Shown here: positions 8,216 to 17,191 of the stretch, one piece after another | Position numbering within the stretch: the first letter of the stretch is position 1 | How the letters are laid out: each line of letters starts with the position of its first letter | NCBI GenBank assembly: GCA_934465535.1 | Contig: CAKSKV010000001.1 | Coordinates: 124,001 to 188,000, forward strand | DNA from: an uncultured Clostridia bacterium | GTDB taxonomy: Bacteria > Bacillota > Clostridia > Christensenellales > QALW01 | Reading direction: 5' to 3' | DNA length: 64,000 nucleotides | The notes under the pieces: generated by a model | The model's database searches: none | What the model was told of the DNA's origin: nothing | Seen by the model: the letters and a program-made list of their open reading frames with translations, nothing else | Translations under genes and position numbers: made by a program

Positions 8216-8233
8216 GGTATAATGCCCGACTGT

Positions 8234-9097
8234 TTATTTGTTCAGCTTGGCAAGGTCACTCTGGCGTCCGCCGTAGAGGCCCATCGGCTCAACATGGATT
8301 GCGCCTACCGACACCACCTTGGTGCCGTTTTTCTGATTGAAATCGTCAAGATAGGGCTTGTGCTGGAAGTAGTTGGCGTCAAGCTGACCGTCGTTTACCA
8401 CATTGTTGGGCTGCACATAATCGGTGAACTCTTGTATATCAAGGGTTATGTTCTTTTCAGCAAGGATAACCTTTACCACCTTAAGAATGTCGGCATGAGG
8501 TGTGGGGGAGGCCGCGATGCTGATCTTGCTGCCGCTAAGCGCCGCATAATCCACGGTGGAATCGTAGCCGTCGCCGGGGTTTGCCACTACGCTTACAACA
8601 GAGCCCTTATACTCCTTGGCGATGTAATCCGCAACCTGCTTGCTTTCTAACGCCGCCTTAAGAGCCTTGATCTTGTCGGTATTTTCATTGCCTTCCTTTA
8701 CGGCAAGGATATTGCTGTATGCCGATGCGGAGTCTTCGATCAGCAGGGAATCGTTTACGGGGTTAAGCCCGGCGTTTATAGCGTAGTTGGAATTGATAAT
8801 CGCATAATCAACATCCTTGAGGGCGTTGGGCAGCTGAGCGGCTTCCATCTCGCGAAAAACAATGTTGTGCGGGTTTTCGGCTATGTCGTTCACGGTGGCG
8901 GTGATGTCGGCGCCGTCCTTGAGCTTTATATAGCCCTTATCCTGAAGCAGCAGCAGTGCGCGGGCCTCGTTTGTGGGGTCATTGGGAACAGCAATCGTAA
9001 GGCTGTCATTGTTCTGAGCGCAGCCGCTGAAAGCAAACACGCTTGCTGCAAGCAAAAATGCCGAAATGATAACAGTAAGTTTTTTAAGCTTTTTCAT
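8234..9097 (-). CDS. metQ: Methionine-binding lipoprotein MetQ (NlpA family)
   Basis: A 287-residue extracellular substrate-binding lipoprotein. A basic n-region, a hydrophobic helix and the lipobox FSGC (Cys about residue 26) form a type II signal peptide, so the protein is anchored outside the membrane. The body contains LTIAVPNDPTNEARALLLL and DYAIINSNYAINAGLNP, both characteristic of the NlpA/MetQ family. An AGAGGA site precedes the ATG. It is the first gene of the metQNI operon, driven by the promoter at 9300-9328, and is preceded by a 16-codon upstream ORF. Confidence 0.93.
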   Translation of the reverse strand: MKKLKKLTVIISAFLLAASVFAFSGCAQNNDSLTIAVPNDPTNEARALLLLQDKGYIKLKDGADITATVNDIAENPHNIVFREMEAAQLPNALKDVDYAIINSNYAINAGLNPVNDSLLIEDSASAYSNILAVKEGNENTDKIKALKAALESKQVADYIAKEYKGSVVSVVANPGDGYDSTVDYAALSGSKISIAASPTPHADILKVVKVILAEKNITLDIQEFTDYVQPNNVVNDGQLDANYFQHKPYLDDFNQKNGTKVVSVGAIHVEPMGLYGGRQSDLAKLNK

Positions 9098-9204
9098 TTT
9101 TATATCCTCTTTATAATTTTATAATTTTATTTCTGTCTGCCGTACCGGGTGGCGGTGCCGGCCGTATTGTGTTTTATCCGTATTTTAATTTAATTGTAGG
9201 GGCT

Positions 9205-9255
9205 TCACATTCGGCCGTGTGCACGCGGCGCCGTAAGCAGAAATCCGATATTCAT
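9205..9255 (-). CDS. Possible 16-residue leader peptide upstream of metQ
   Basis: On the minus strand an AGGAGG site at 9264-9269 stands 8 bases before an ATG that opens MNIGFLLTAPRAHGRM followed by TGA. It lies between the metQNI promoter and metQ, about 110 bases ahead of the metQ start. The ribosome binding site is better than that of metQ itself. It could be a translated regulatory leader. It contains only terminal methionines and no cysteine, so classical methionine attenuation is not obvious. Confidence 0.5.
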   Translation of the reverse strand: MNIGFLLTAPRAHGRM

Positions 9256-9299
9256 GGCTGTTTCCTCCTGCGGAAAGGATCTGTTTTGTTTACGGGCTT

Positions 9300-9328
9300 A
9301 TTATAGCGGCAAACTGATGTGCTGTCTA
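9300..9328 (-). promoter_or_regulatory. Promoter of metQNI
   Basis: On the minus strand TAGACA (complement of 9323-9328) and a perfect TATAAT (complement of 9300-9305) are separated by 17 bases. Transcription would start near 9293, giving a leader of about 195 bases before metQ. I see no SAM (S-box) riboswitch core in that leader. Confidence 0.75.
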
Positions 9329-9404
9329 TTCGCATATAAATATAGTGAGTTATAAACAAAAACTATAACAGCGGCGGATTTCGCTGCCCGGCGCGAAAAA
9401 AGGC

Positions 9405-9433
9405 AAAAGCGCAGGCAAGCGGCCTGCGCTTTT
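9405..9433. terminator. Terminator after lysR
   Basis: A perfect 12-base-pair stem AAAAGCGCAGGC/GCCTGCGCTTTT with a 5-base loop. It lies 43 bases past the stop of the minus-strand lysR gene and is followed on that strand by TTTTTT. It isolates lysR from the metQNI promoter. Confidence 0.85.
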
Positions 9434-9475
9434 GGGCAATGCTGTATAAGGCGGATTTTCAATATCGAATATGGT

Positions 9476-10393
9476 TCAATAAATGCAATCGGTAAGGTAG
9501 CGGCGAATGTTTTCGATATACAGCCCGCCTATTGTGCTTTGCAGCTGATCCCGTCTTGTAATATAGCCTATTTCCATGCTCACGGCGCCCTCTCCGTGAA
9601 GAGGAATTGCCGCATAATCGCTGCCGTTCAGCTCTTGGCATATTATGCCCGAGCAGAGCGTGTAGCCGTTTAACCCCACCATAAGGTTAAGCATTGTGGC
9701 GCGGTCGTTTACCTTTATGGTTTGGGCGTATTCGGTCATGCTGAATATTTCTTCGGAAAAATAGAAGGAGCTGTCGTCGCCCTGCTCAAAGGTAAAGCAA
9801 GGGTAGTGGGAAAGGTCGTGCACCGTTACATATTCCCTTTCCGCAAGGGGATGCCATTTGCACAGGTATGCATATACGCTGCAATCGATCAATTTGTGAA
9901 ATTCCAGGTCATTGGCCCGGAATATTTTCTGAAGAAAATTCCTGTTGAAATCGCTCAGGTACAGTATGCCTATTTCGCTGCGCAGGGTCTGAACATCGCG
10001 GATGACCTGCATCGTCTGCTCCTCTCGTACGGCAAATTCATATTCATCTGCATTGCAGGCCTTTACCGTTTCCACAAAGGCCTTTACGGCAAAGGAATAG
10101 TGCTGTGCCGAAACGCCGAATTTCTTCTTGCGCTTGCCCGCAGGACCGTATTTTTCCACTATGGCGTCATACTGATGATAAAGCTGACGGGCATAGGTAA
10201 GAAATTCCGCGCCGTCCTGAGTAAGGTGTACGCCCCGTCCGCTGCGCAGGAATATGGTAATGCCCAGCTCCCGCTCCAGCTCGTGCACTGCGGCGGTCAG
10301 GGAGGGCTGGGAAACATACAGTATTTCCGCCGCCTTGTTCATGGAGCCGGTCTGCGATATTGTAAGGATATATTTGATCTGCTGGAGCGTCAT
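9476..10393 (-). CDS. LysR-family transcriptional regulator
   Basis: A 305-residue regulator. The N-terminal winged helix-turn-helix is MTLQQIKYILTISQTGSMNK followed by AAEILYVSQPSLTAAVHELE, and then a linker helix and an effector-binding domain. The ATG with complement 10391-10393 is preceded by AAGGAGAG; longer in-frame extensions lack a site. The gene lies upstream of metQNI on the same strand but is separated from it by a strong terminator. Its position between methionine transport and Rrf2-cysK genes suggests a role in sulfur supply, similar to CysB/YtlI-type regulators; the ligand cannot be read from sequence. Confidence 0.9.
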   Translation of the reverse strand: MTLQQIKYILTISQTGSMNKAAEILYVSQPSLTAAVHELERELGITIFLRSGRGVHLTQDGAEFLTYARQLYHQYDAIVEKYGPAGKRKKKFGVSAQHYSFAVKAFVETVKACNADEYEFAVREEQTMQVIRDVQTLRSEIGILYLSDFNRNFLQKIFRANDLEFHKLIDCSVYAYLCKWHPLAEREYVTVHDLSHYPCFTFEQGDDSSFYFSEEIFSMTEYAQTIKVNDRATMLNLMVGLNGYTLCSGIICQELNGSDYAAIPLHGEGAVSMEIGYITRRDQLQSTIGGLYIENIRRYLTDCIY

Positions 10394-10485
10394 AAGGGCT
10401 CTCCTTCCTGTTTTAATATGAGTTTTGTTTTGGCATAAGGGCGCATAAGCGCTTAATGGGCCGTGTTTTCTTACGAAGCGATTCC

Positions 10486-10501
10486 GTATACAGGCGTATA
10501 C
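10486..10501. promoter_or_regulatory. GTATAC-N4-GTATAC dyad in the lysR leader
   Basis: Two GTATAC hexamers (10486-10491 and 10496-10501) separated by AGGC form a 16-base inverted repeat downstream of the lysR promoter. It resembles the short dyads bound by LysR proteins and may serve autoregulation. Confidence 0.35.
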
Positions 10502-10554
10502 AAGCAACTGTTTATAGAATAAATCTATTGCACAACACATTAAACAACAAAATA

Positions 10555-10583
10555 ATTATAGCACACCCCGAAAGGAATTACAA
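10555..10583 (-). promoter_or_regulatory. Promoter of lysR
   Basis: On the minus strand TTGTAA (complement of 10578-10583) and TATAAT (complement of 10555-10560) with a 17-base spacer and an upstream TGC extended -10. It leaves a leader of about 155 bases before lysR. Confidence 0.6.
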
Positions 10584-10593
10584 TACGCTTTGC

Positions 10594-10622
10594 TTGAAAA
10601 GACGGAACAAATATGCTATTAT
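10594..10622 (+). promoter_or_regulatory. Promoter of the Rrf2 regulator gene
   Basis: TTGAAA at 10594-10599 and TATTAT at 10617-10622 with a 17-base spacer. It is divergent from and almost adjacent to the lysR promoter, so one regulator could affect both. Confidence 0.65.
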
Positions 10623-10645
10623 ATACGGGAAACAGAGGTGTAAAT

Positions 10646-11077
10646 ATGAAAATTTCCACAAAAGGGCGCTATGCGCTGCGAATGCTGCTGGATCTTGCAC
10701 AGCACAGGGAGGGCTTTATATCTCTTAAGGATATTGCCGCGCGGCAGGAAATATCCAAAAAATATCTTGAACAGATAGTGCCTCTTCTCAGCCGTGCAGG
10801 CATGCTGGAGGCCAATCGCGGCTTTCAGGGCGGATACCGCCTTGCCCGCCGGCCGGAGGAGTATACGGTGCTTGAGATACTGGAGCTTACGGAAGGCGGC
10901 CTTTTCCTGGTACCCTGTACAAAACAGGAGGAGTGCTGCGCCCGAAGCGCGGACTGTGCGGCCTTGCCGCTGTGGAAGGGGCTGGACTCGGTTATGCGCA
11001 GCTATCTTAAGGGAGTAACCCTTGCAGATCTCGTGCAGCAGCACCTTGCCTGCGGCGGGGACGATTATGTAATATAA
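10646..11077 (+). CDS. Rrf2-family regulator with a cysteine cluster
   Basis: A 143-residue Rrf2 protein. MKISTKGRYALRMLLDLAQH opens the winged helix, with ISLKDIAARQEISKKYLEQI as recognition region and GGYRLARRPEEYTV as the wing. CTKQEECCARSADC contains four cysteines in the position where IscR and NsrR bind an iron-sulfur cluster, unlike Bacillus CymR, which has none there. The ATG at 10646 follows GAGGTG. It converges on cysK; CymR controls cysteine metabolism and binds CysK, so a cysteine or Fe-S sensing role is an attractive inference. Confidence 0.9.
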   Translation: MKISTKGRYALRMLLDLAQHREGFISLKDIAARQEISKKYLEQIVPLLSRAGMLEANRGFQGGYRLARRPEEYTVLEILELTEGGLFLVPCTKQEECCARSADCAALPLWKGLDSVMRSYLKGVTLADLVQQHLACGGDDYVI

Positions 11078-11110
11078 AATATTAGAAAAATGAAACCGTG
11101 CGATAAGCAC

Positions 11111-11138
11111 AAAAAATCCCCAATTAAGGGGATTTTTT
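11111..11138. terminator. Bidirectional terminator between the Rrf2 gene and cysK
   Basis: AAAAAATCCCC at 11111-11121 pairs with GGGGATTTTTT at 11128-11138 around a 6-base loop. The A and T flanks make it functional for both convergent genes. Confidence 0.88.
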
Positions 11139-11183
11139 GCATTTTGAAGGCAGACGGAATTTTTGCGCCCCGCGCCGGGCGGA

Positions 11184-12113
11184 TCAGTCTGCGAACATGG
11201 GAGTGGAAAGATAGCGCTCGCCGGTGTCGGGAAGCAGGGCGACTATCAGCTTGCCCTCGTTTTCTTTGCGGCGGGCAAGAGAGGCGGCTGCCCATACCGC
11301 CGCGCCGGAGGATATACCCACAAGCAGACCTTCCTTGCGGGCGAGGGTGCGCCCTGTCATAAAGGCATCATCGTTTTCAACGGTTATTATTTCATCGTAT
11401 ATTTCGGTGTTCAGCGTCTCCGGCACGAAGCCCGCGCCGATGCCCTGTATTTTGTGCGGCCCGGCAACGCCCTTTGAAAGCACCGGCGAGCCTGCCGGCT
11501 CAACCGCCACGATTTTAATATCGGGGTTTTTCTCCTTAAGATAGCCGCCAACGCCGGAGAGGGTTCCGCCTGTGCCTACGCCCGCTACGAAAATATCCAC
11601 CTTGCCATCGGTATCGGACCATATTTCGGGGCCGGTGGTGGCGCGGTGCGCAGCCGGGTTTGCGGGGTTTACAAACTGACCGGGGATAAAGCTGCCGGGA
11701 ATGGAGGCGGCAAGCTCCTGCGCTTTTGCAATGGCTCCTTTCATGCCTTTGGAGCCGTCAGTAAGCACTAATTCCGCACCGTAGGCCTTAAGCAGATTCC
11801 GACGCTCCACGCTCATGGTTTCCGGCATGGTAAGAATAATGCGGTAACCTCTTGAGGCGGCTACGGCGGCAAGCCCTATACCGGTATTGCCGCTTGTGGG
11901 CTCTATAATAACGGCGCCCGGCTTAAGGACGCCGCGGGCTTCGGCATCGTCCACCATTGCTTTGGCTATTCTGTCCTTAACGCTGCCGGCGGGGTTAAAA
12001 TACTCCAGCTTGCCGTAAATATCGGCTTTAAGCGAGTTGTCCGCTATATAATTGCTCAGCCGCATAAGCGGGGTTCTGCCTATAAGATCGGTGATTCGTT
12101 CGTATGTTTTCAT
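11184..12113 (-). CDS. cysK: Cysteine synthase A (O-acetylserine sulfhydrylase)
   Basis: A 309-residue PLP-dependent enzyme of the beta family that makes cysteine from O-acetylserine and sulfide. [13 protein letters not shown] opens the fold, [11 protein letters not shown] carries the PLP lysine K46, [11 protein letters not shown] binds substrate and cofactor, and [15 protein letters not shown] forms the phosphate loop. The length is normal for CysK. It has a near-consensus promoter with a palindrome over the start of transcription and converges on the Rrf2 regulator gene. Confidence 0.95.
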   Translation of the reverse strand: MKTYERITDLIGRTPLMRLSNYIADNSLKADIYGKLEYFNPAGSVKDRIAKAMVDDAEARGVLKPGAVIIEPTSGNTGIGLAAVAASRGYRIILTMPETMSVERRNLLKAYGAELVLTDGSKGMKGAIAKAQELAASIPGSFIPGQFVNPANPAAHRATTGPEIWSDTDGKVDIFVAGVGTGGTLSGVGGYLKEKNPDIKIVAVEPAGSPVLSKGVAGPHKIQGIGAGFVPETLNTEIYDEIITVENDDAFMTGRTLARKEGLLVGISSGAAVWAAASLARRKENEGKLIVALLPDTGERYLSTPMFAD

Positions 12114-12191
12114 AACTGTATCCTCCTTTTATTTTACCGCAGCGTTCTTTTGCCGTGATAAACGGCATTCATAAAGACATATTACTTAAAA

Positions 12192-12208
12192 CCTATATGT
12201 TTTATAGG
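12192..12208. promoter_or_regulatory. Palindrome at the cysK transcription start, candidate operator
   Basis: CCTATA at 12192-12197 and TATAGG at 12203-12208 are inverted around 5 bases, directly downstream of the -10 box on the minus strand. A protein bound here would block initiation. The neighbouring Rrf2 or LysR protein is the natural candidate. Confidence 0.55.
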
Positions 12209-12209
12209 C

Positions 12210-12238
12210 ATTATAATGCGCGCGGGGCGGACTGTCAA
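12210..12238 (-). promoter_or_regulatory. Consensus promoter of cysK
   Basis: On the minus strand TTGACA (complement of 12233-12238) and TATAAT (complement of 12210-12215) with exactly 17 bases between: a perfect sigma-A consensus, so strong expression unless repressed. Confidence 0.85.
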
Positions 12239-12338
12239 GCATTTTATTGCTTTGCCGGATAAAATTCGGCCGCTTTACAGGATATATAAGGTTACGATAT
12301 GCGCATATTTATGTGAAGCCGGGCTTGGGAAAGACAAT

Positions 12339-12360
12339 AAAAAAACGCCCCGAAGGGCGT
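12339..12360 (-). terminator. Terminator of glnA type III
   Basis: ACGCCC-TTCG-GGGCGT on the minus strand with a UUCG tetraloop, followed by seven T residues, located 28 bases after the glutamine synthetase stop codon. Confidence 0.85.
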
Positions 12361-12387
12361 AAGGGCAGGCGTAACGGTAAAAGAGTA

Positions 12388-14481
12388 TCATACTCCGTAC
12401 ATGAGGTGACCGTAGCCGGGGAAGGGCCAGAACTCCGATGCGGTAAGCTTTTCCGCCTCGTCTGCATAAACACGCAGCTCGTCCATAACGGGCAGAAGCT
12501 CTTTGCAGCAGGCAAGGGCATTGTCAAGCGCGGTTTCCTGCATGTGGGTGTCCGCAATGGATTTTTCCAGCTCTGCTGCTTTAAGGAACATTTTTTTGCA
12601 CAGGGAGCTTAAGCGGAGAACGGTTTCGCGCTCCGGGGTTACATCGGCTTCGGGGCAGAAGGCTGTTTTGGCGCTTGCCGTCACGGACAGCTCTCTGCAA
12701 TAGGCGTTAACGGCGGGAATGATATCCCTGCGGGCCATTTCCAGTGCGGTTTTGGCTTCTATTGTAACCGTTTTGGAATAGTTTTCCAGCAATATTTCCA
12801 GACGGGAATGCATCTCGGTGGGGGTGAACACGCCGTGGCGCACAAAAAGTGCCACATTCTTTTCATCGGTGAAGTGCAGAAGCGCCTCGGGTGTGTTGCG
12901 CAGATTGAGCAACCCGCGCGCGGCTGCTTCCTGCACCCATTCGTCAGAATAGTTATTGCCGTTAAAGATGATCCTTTTGTGCTCCCGCACGGTGCGCTTT
13001 ATAACCTCGCCCAAAGCCTGACGGAAGTCTGCGGCGCTCTCAAGCTCATCGGCAAAGCAGCGCAGCTCCTCTGCTACGGCGGTATTGATTATAACATTCG
13101 GCCCCGATATCGACATGGAAGAGCCCGGCATGCGGAATTCAAACTTGTTGCCTGTAAAGGCAAAGGGGGAGGTGCGGTTGCGGTCCGTGGTGTCCTTGCG
13201 GAAGGTGGGCAGCACATGGGCGCCCACCTCAAGGCGCTCGCGTTCCTTTTTGCGGTACAGATTGTCGCTTTCCACGGCGTTGAGTATGTCGGTAAGCTCA
13301 TCGCCCAAAAACATGGAAACGATGGCGGGAGGGGCTTCGTTTGCGCCAAGACGGTGATCGTTGCCGGCGGAGGCCACGGATATTCGCAGAAGATCCTGAT
13401 ATTCGTCCACCGCCTTTATAACGGCACACAAAAACAGCAAAAACTGTGCGTTTTCATACGGGGTTTTTCCGGGCTCCAGCAGGTTTACGCCGGTATCGGT
13501 GCAAAGGGACCAGTTATCGTGCTTGCCGCTGCCGTTTACGCCGCGGAAGGGCTTTTCGTGCAGCAGGCACACAAGGCCGTGCTGACGCGCCACCTTTTTC
13601 ATTATCTCCATGGTAAGCTGATTGTGGTCCGCCGCAATGTTTGTTGTGGAGTACATGGGCGCCAGCTCGTGCTGAGCGGGAGCCACCTCGTTATGCTCGG
13701 TTTTTGCAAGTATGCCCAGCTTCCAGAGCTCATCGTTAAGATCCTTCATAAAGGCCTTTACGCGGCTTTTAATAACACCGAAATAATGGTCGTCCATCTC
13801 CTGACCCTTTGGGGGCATAGCGCCGAAAAGCGTGCGGCCGGTATATATAAGATCCTTGCGCTTGTCATAATACTGCTTATCCACAAGAAAGTATTCCTGC
13901 TCTGCCCCTACGGTGGGGAACACCGAGGTCACATCGCTGTTGCCGAAAAGCTTAAGCACACGCAGAGCCTGCTTGTTTATGGCTTCCATGGAGCGCAGCA
14001 GCGGGGTTTTTTTATCCAGCGCCTCTCCGCCGTAGGAGCAGAAGGCAGTGGGTATGCAAAGAGTGTTGTCCTTTATAAAGGCGTAGGAGGTGGGGTCCCA
14101 AGCGGTGTAGCCGCGGGCCTCAAAGGTGGCGCGCAGCCCGCCGGAAGGGAAGCTGGAGGCGTCCGGCTCGCCCTTTATAAGCTCCTTGCCGGAAAATTCC
14201 AGTATAATCGAGCTGCCGTCGCCCACCGGGGCAATAAAGCTGTCGTGCTTTTCAGCGGTTATGCCGGTCATGGGCTGAAACCAGTGCGTATAGTGCGTGG
14301 CTCCCTTCTGTACGGCCCAGTCCTTCATGGCGGTAGCCACTGCGTTTGCTACGCTGCGCTCAAGGGGCTGGTTGTCTCTTATGTTCGCCTTAAGGGCCTT
14401 GTATATTTCCTTGGGAAGCTTTTCCCGCATTACCTCGTCATTGAATACCATGCTGCCGAATATTTCGGTGGGATTGCTCAT
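12388..14481 (-). CDS. glnN: Glutamine synthetase type III
   Basis: A 697-residue enzyme forming glutamine from glutamate, ammonia and ATP. Its length and the N-terminal [20 protein letters not shown] and [20 protein letters not shown] mark it as GSIII rather than the shorter GSI. Catalytic-core motifs include [38 protein letters not shown] and [25 protein letters not shown] is common in Bacteroidetes and Clostridia and forms dodecamers. The ATG follows GGAGGAATAA. It is monocistronic with its own terminator. Confidence 0.96.
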   Translation of the reverse strand: MSNPTEIFGSMVFNDEVMREKLPKEIYKALKANIRDNQPLERSVANAVATAMKDWAVQKGATHYTHWFQPMTGITAEKHDSFIAPVGDGSSIILEFSGKELIKGEPDASSFPSGGLRATFEARGYTAWDPTSYAFIKDNTLCIPTAFCSYGGEALDKKTPLLRSMEAINKQALRVLKLFGNSDVTSVFPTVGAEQEYFLVDKQYYDKRKDLIYTGRTLFGAMPPKGQEMDDHYFGVIKSRVKAFMKDLNDELWKLGILAKTEHNEVAPAQHELAPMYSTTNIAADHNQLTMEIMKKVARQHGLVCLLHEKPFRGVNGSGKHDNWSLCTDTGVNLLEPGKTPYENAQFLLFLCAVIKAVDEYQDLLRISVASAGNDHRLGANEAPPAIVSMFLGDELTDILNAVESDNLYRKKERERLEVGAHVLPTFRKDTTDRNRTSPFAFTGNKFEFRMPGSSMSISGPNVIINTAVAEELRCFADELESAADFRQALGEVIKRTVREHKRIIFNGNNYSDEWVQEAAARGLLNLRNTPEALLHFTDEKNVALFVRHGVFTPTEMHSRLEILLENYSKTVTIEAKTALEMARRDIIPAVNAYCRELSVTASAKTAFCPEADVTPERETVLRLSSLCKKMFLKAAELEKSIADTHMQETALDNALACCKELLPVMDELRVYADEAEKLTASEFWPFPGYGHLMYGV

Positions 14482-14990
14482 TTATTCCTCCTGTCCGGGC
14501 GGTGGACCCGGTAAAAATACGAATTCGCCCTGCGGCGAATCTTTATGCGGGTAGTATATGCCGGATGGGGCGGGCCGTCAAATGGTTTCTGCTTATATTA
14601 TTAGTATAATTGCGCAATAATGTTCGCTTTCCAACGCGATTTTGAAAGAAAAATGTAAAAAACACGGATACTGCTTAATTTTATTAAGTAAAAGTACGCA
14701 AGTGCCGAAAATGTGCAGTTTTTTGTTCTGCGGCCGGTTTTGCCCGGCAGCGGACAAAACCAAACGCCGTATGCGGCGGCTGCGTGTTTCAAAGCGGCAC
14801 ACGCAAACGGGATGTTCAGACGGTATGAAAAATCAAGAAAATGTGTCCGTGCATAAAATTTTAATGCTTTTTAAGCCTCAAACGGTTTTCAATAGCGGCA
14901 AGTGCTGTTATAATATAGAAGCAAGACGGAAAAAGCGCGGCTGCGGCCGATGCTTTGTCCGTTGAATATCCCTTGGGAAGGAGAAAATGT
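14482..14990. other. Divergent intergenic region between glnN and dapF
   Basis: About 500 bases without a convincing gene. A GATTCGCC/GGCGAATC hairpin near 14523-14541 lies in the glnN leader. Further hairpins occur at 14723-14758 (TTTTGT...ACAAAA around GC-rich arms) and near 14785-14812 (GCGTGT...ACACGC). The dapF promoter is at the right end. No tRNA or known riboswitch was recognised; an untranslated RNA cannot be excluded. Confidence 0.4.
14906..14914 (+). promoter_or_regulatory. Extended -10 promoter of dapF
   Basis: TGTTATAAT at 14906-14914 is an extended -10 element; a weak TTTTCA-like -35 lies about 17 bases upstream. It is 77 bases ahead of the dapF start. Confidence 0.6.
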
Positions 14991-15830
14991 ATGAAGCTTG
15001 AATTTACAAAAATGCACGGCTGCGGCAACGATTATATCTATTTTGACTGCTTCCGGCAAAGCGTGCCGGAGCCGGAGAAGCTGGCCGTGCGGCTGAGCGA
15101 CCGCCATTTCGGCATAGGCGGAGACGGCATAGTGCTTATATGCCCCTCCGAGAAAGCCGATGCAAAAATGCGCATGTTTAACGCCGACGGCAGCGAGGGC
15201 AGAATGTGCGGAAACGCAACTCGGTGCGTCGGAAAATTTCTCTACGATAACGGCTATGCCGAAAAGAAAGAAATAACGCTGGAAACGCTAAGCGGCATAA
15301 AAACCATCAGGATATTTGCCGATAACGGCGTGGCTTATGCAGCAAGAGTGAATATGGGGACTGCGGAGCTTGACCCTGCAAAAATCCCGGTAAATCTTGA
15401 AGGCAAAAGTATCATAGGGCGGGAGGTGGCCATAGGCGACGGGGTGTATGACATCACCTGTGTTTCCATGGGTAATCCGCACTGCGTGGTATTTGTTAAG
15501 GATACGGACAGCATAGAAATTGAAAAAATCGGTCCGCAGTTTGAAAACTGCAAGCTGTTTCCGGAGCGCGTAAACACGGAATTTGTTCAGATAATAAATG
15601 AAAACACGCTTAAAATGAGGGTGTGGGAGCGGGGCAGCGGCGAGACATGGGCCTGCGGGACCGGAGCCTGCGCCGCAGCGGTGGCGGCAGTGGAAAACGG
15701 CTATTGCAAAAAGGGCGATAGAATCAGGCTGCTGCTGCGCGGAGGAGAGTTGGAAATCGTATATACCGATGATGCCGTGTTTATGACGGGAGGGGCGCAG
15801 AAGGTGTTCGAGGGCACCGTTGAGGTATAA
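14991..15830 (+). CDS. dapF: Diaminopimelate epimerase
   Basis: A 279-residue enzyme converting LL-DAP to meso-DAP for peptidoglycan and lysine synthesis. MHGCGNDYIYFD opens the first half, and the two catalytic cysteines lie in GRMCGNATRC (C73) and WACGTGACAAA (C222), the arrangement used as acid-base pair by the family. The ATG at 14991 follows GGAAGGAG by 8 bases and gives the expected MKLEFTKMHG start. It is followed 71 bases later by dapL, so both steps from tetrahydrodipicolinate to meso-DAP are encoded together. Confidence 0.96.
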   Translation: MKLEFTKMHGCGNDYIYFDCFRQSVPEPEKLAVRLSDRHFGIGGDGIVLICPSEKADAKMRMFNADGSEGRMCGNATRCVGKFLYDNGYAEKKEITLETLSGIKTIRIFADNGVAYAARVNMGTAELDPAKIPVNLEGKSIIGREVAIGDGVYDITCVSMGNPHCVVFVKDTDSIEIEKIGPQFENCKLFPERVNTEFVQIINENTLKMRVWERGSGETWACGTGACAAAVAAVENGYCKKGDRIRLLLRGGELEIVYTDDAVFMTGGAQKVFEGTVEV

Positions 15831-15901
15831 TGTATAAATAACATACGGCAGCCGGGCACGCAGGGGAAGGCGCAGGCAGGCGGACCGGAAGGGAAGGTAA
15901 T

Positions 15902-17092
15902 ATGAAAATAAACGAAAATTACGCATCACTTAAGGAGAGCTACCTTTTTTCCGAGGTGGCATCGCGGGTGAAGAATTTTTCAAAGGCAAATCCGCAGGCG
16001 GATATAATCCGTTTGGGTATCGGCGATGTAACGCTTCCGCTGTGCAGCGCCGTGTGCGATGCAATGCATGAGGCGGTAAGCCAGATGGGTGTTAAGGAAA
16101 CCTTTCACGGCTACGGCCCGGAGCAGGGCTATGACTTTCTGCGCAGCGCTCTGGCGGACTATTACGCCTCAAAGGGAGTAAGCCTTGAGCAGGATGAGAT
16201 ATTCGTAAGCGATGGCGCAAAGAGCGACCTTGGCAACATACTGGATCTTTTTGATACGGACAATTCGGTGCTTGTGCCGGACCCGGTATATCCCGTTTAT
16301 GTAGATACAAACCTTATGGCGGGGCGCAGAATAATTTATGCCGATGCAAATGAGCAGAACGGCTTTTTGCCCATGCCCGATGAAAGTATAAAGGCGGATA
16401 TTATATACATATGCTCGCCCAATAATCCCACCGGCGCTGTTTACAACGCGCAGCAGCTTAAAGCGTGGGTGGATTATGCAAATAAAAACGGCGCAGTGCT
16501 GCTGTTTGATGCGGCATATGAGGCGTTTGTTTCCGGGGATCTTCCCACCTCAATATACCAGATACCGGGGGCGCGCAGCTGCGCAATAGAGTTCTGTTCT
16601 TTTTCAAAAACAGCGGGCTTTACCGGCACACGCTGCGGCTATACCGTAGTACCCAAGGAGCTTGAGCGCGGCGGAATGAAGCTTAATAAAATGTGGCTGC
16701 GCCGTCAGACCACAAAATTCAACGGTGTGCCCTATATTGTGCAGAAGGGTGCAGCGGCGGTGTTCAGCCCCGAGGGACAAAAACAGATAAAGGAAAACAT
16801 AGGCTATTACAAAAAGAATGCCGGTGTTATAGCAAGTGCTCTGTCGCAGTGCGGCATATGGTTTACCGGGGGCGTAAATTCGCCGTATATCTGGCTTAAA
16901 TGCCCCGGCGGGCTTACTTCGTGGGAGTTTTTTGATGTGCTGCTTGAAAAAGCAAATGTGGTGGGAACGCCGGGGGCGGGCTTCGGGCGCAACGGCGAGG
17001 GCTTTTTCCGGCTTACCGCATTCGGCGATGCGCAGCGCACAAAAGAGGCTTCCCAGCGCATAAAATGCCTTTGCGAAGGCCTTAAGGGCTGA
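15902..17092 (+). CDS. dapL: LL-diaminopimelate aminotransferase
   Basis: A 396-residue class I/II aminotransferase that makes LL-DAP directly from tetrahydrodipicolinate and glutamate, bypassing the acylated intermediates. LFSEVASRVKNFSKANP followed by IIRLGIGDVTLPL is typical of DapL, and ICSPNNPTGAVY, SFSKTAGFTGTRCGY (PLP lysine in SFSK) and GAGFGRNGEGFFRLTAFG complete the fold. It starts at the ATG after GGGAAGGTAAT. The gene sits directly downstream of dapF, and the combination is common in anaerobic Firmicutes. Confidence 0.95.
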   Translation: MKINENYASLKESYLFSEVASRVKNFSKANPQADIIRLGIGDVTLPLCSAVCDAMHEAVSQMGVKETFHGYGPEQGYDFLRSALADYYASKGVSLEQDEIFVSDGAKSDLGNILDLFDTDNSVLVPDPVYPVYVDTNLMAGRRIIYADANEQNGFLPMPDESIKADIIYICSPNNPTGAVYNAQQLKAWVDYANKNGAVLLFDAAYEAFVSGDLPTSIYQIPGARSCAIEFCSFSKTAGFTGTRCGYTVVPKELERGGMKLNKMWLRRQTTKFNGVPYIVQKGAAAVFSPEGQKQIKENIGYYKKNAGVIASALSQCGIWFTGGVNSPYIWLKCPGGLTSWEFFDVLLEKANVVGTPGAGFGRNGEGFFRLTAFGDAQRTKEASQRIKCLCEGLKG

Positions 17093-17191
17093 GAGAGCTG
17101 CTGCGCCTGATAGCGCAAAAAAAAGCGAAAAACAGCCGAAACCGGCACGATGCATACGGCCGGGCTTCGCATGGGAGCGCACGAAGAATGC

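Noticed and set aside
9098..9293. SAM (S-box) or T-box riboswitch ahead of metQ
   Set aside because: No conserved S-box core or T-box sequence and no terminator/antiterminator pair could be found in the leader.
12808..14514. A 568-codon plus-strand open frame opposite glnN
   Set aside because: It lies antisense to a complete glutamine synthetase, has biased low-complexity composition and no family motif; the frame is open because of codon bias in glnN.
14642..14965. A 107-codon frame in the glnN-dapF gap
   Set aside because: No ribosome binding site, overlaps hairpins and the dapF promoter, and its sequence has no protein-like pattern.
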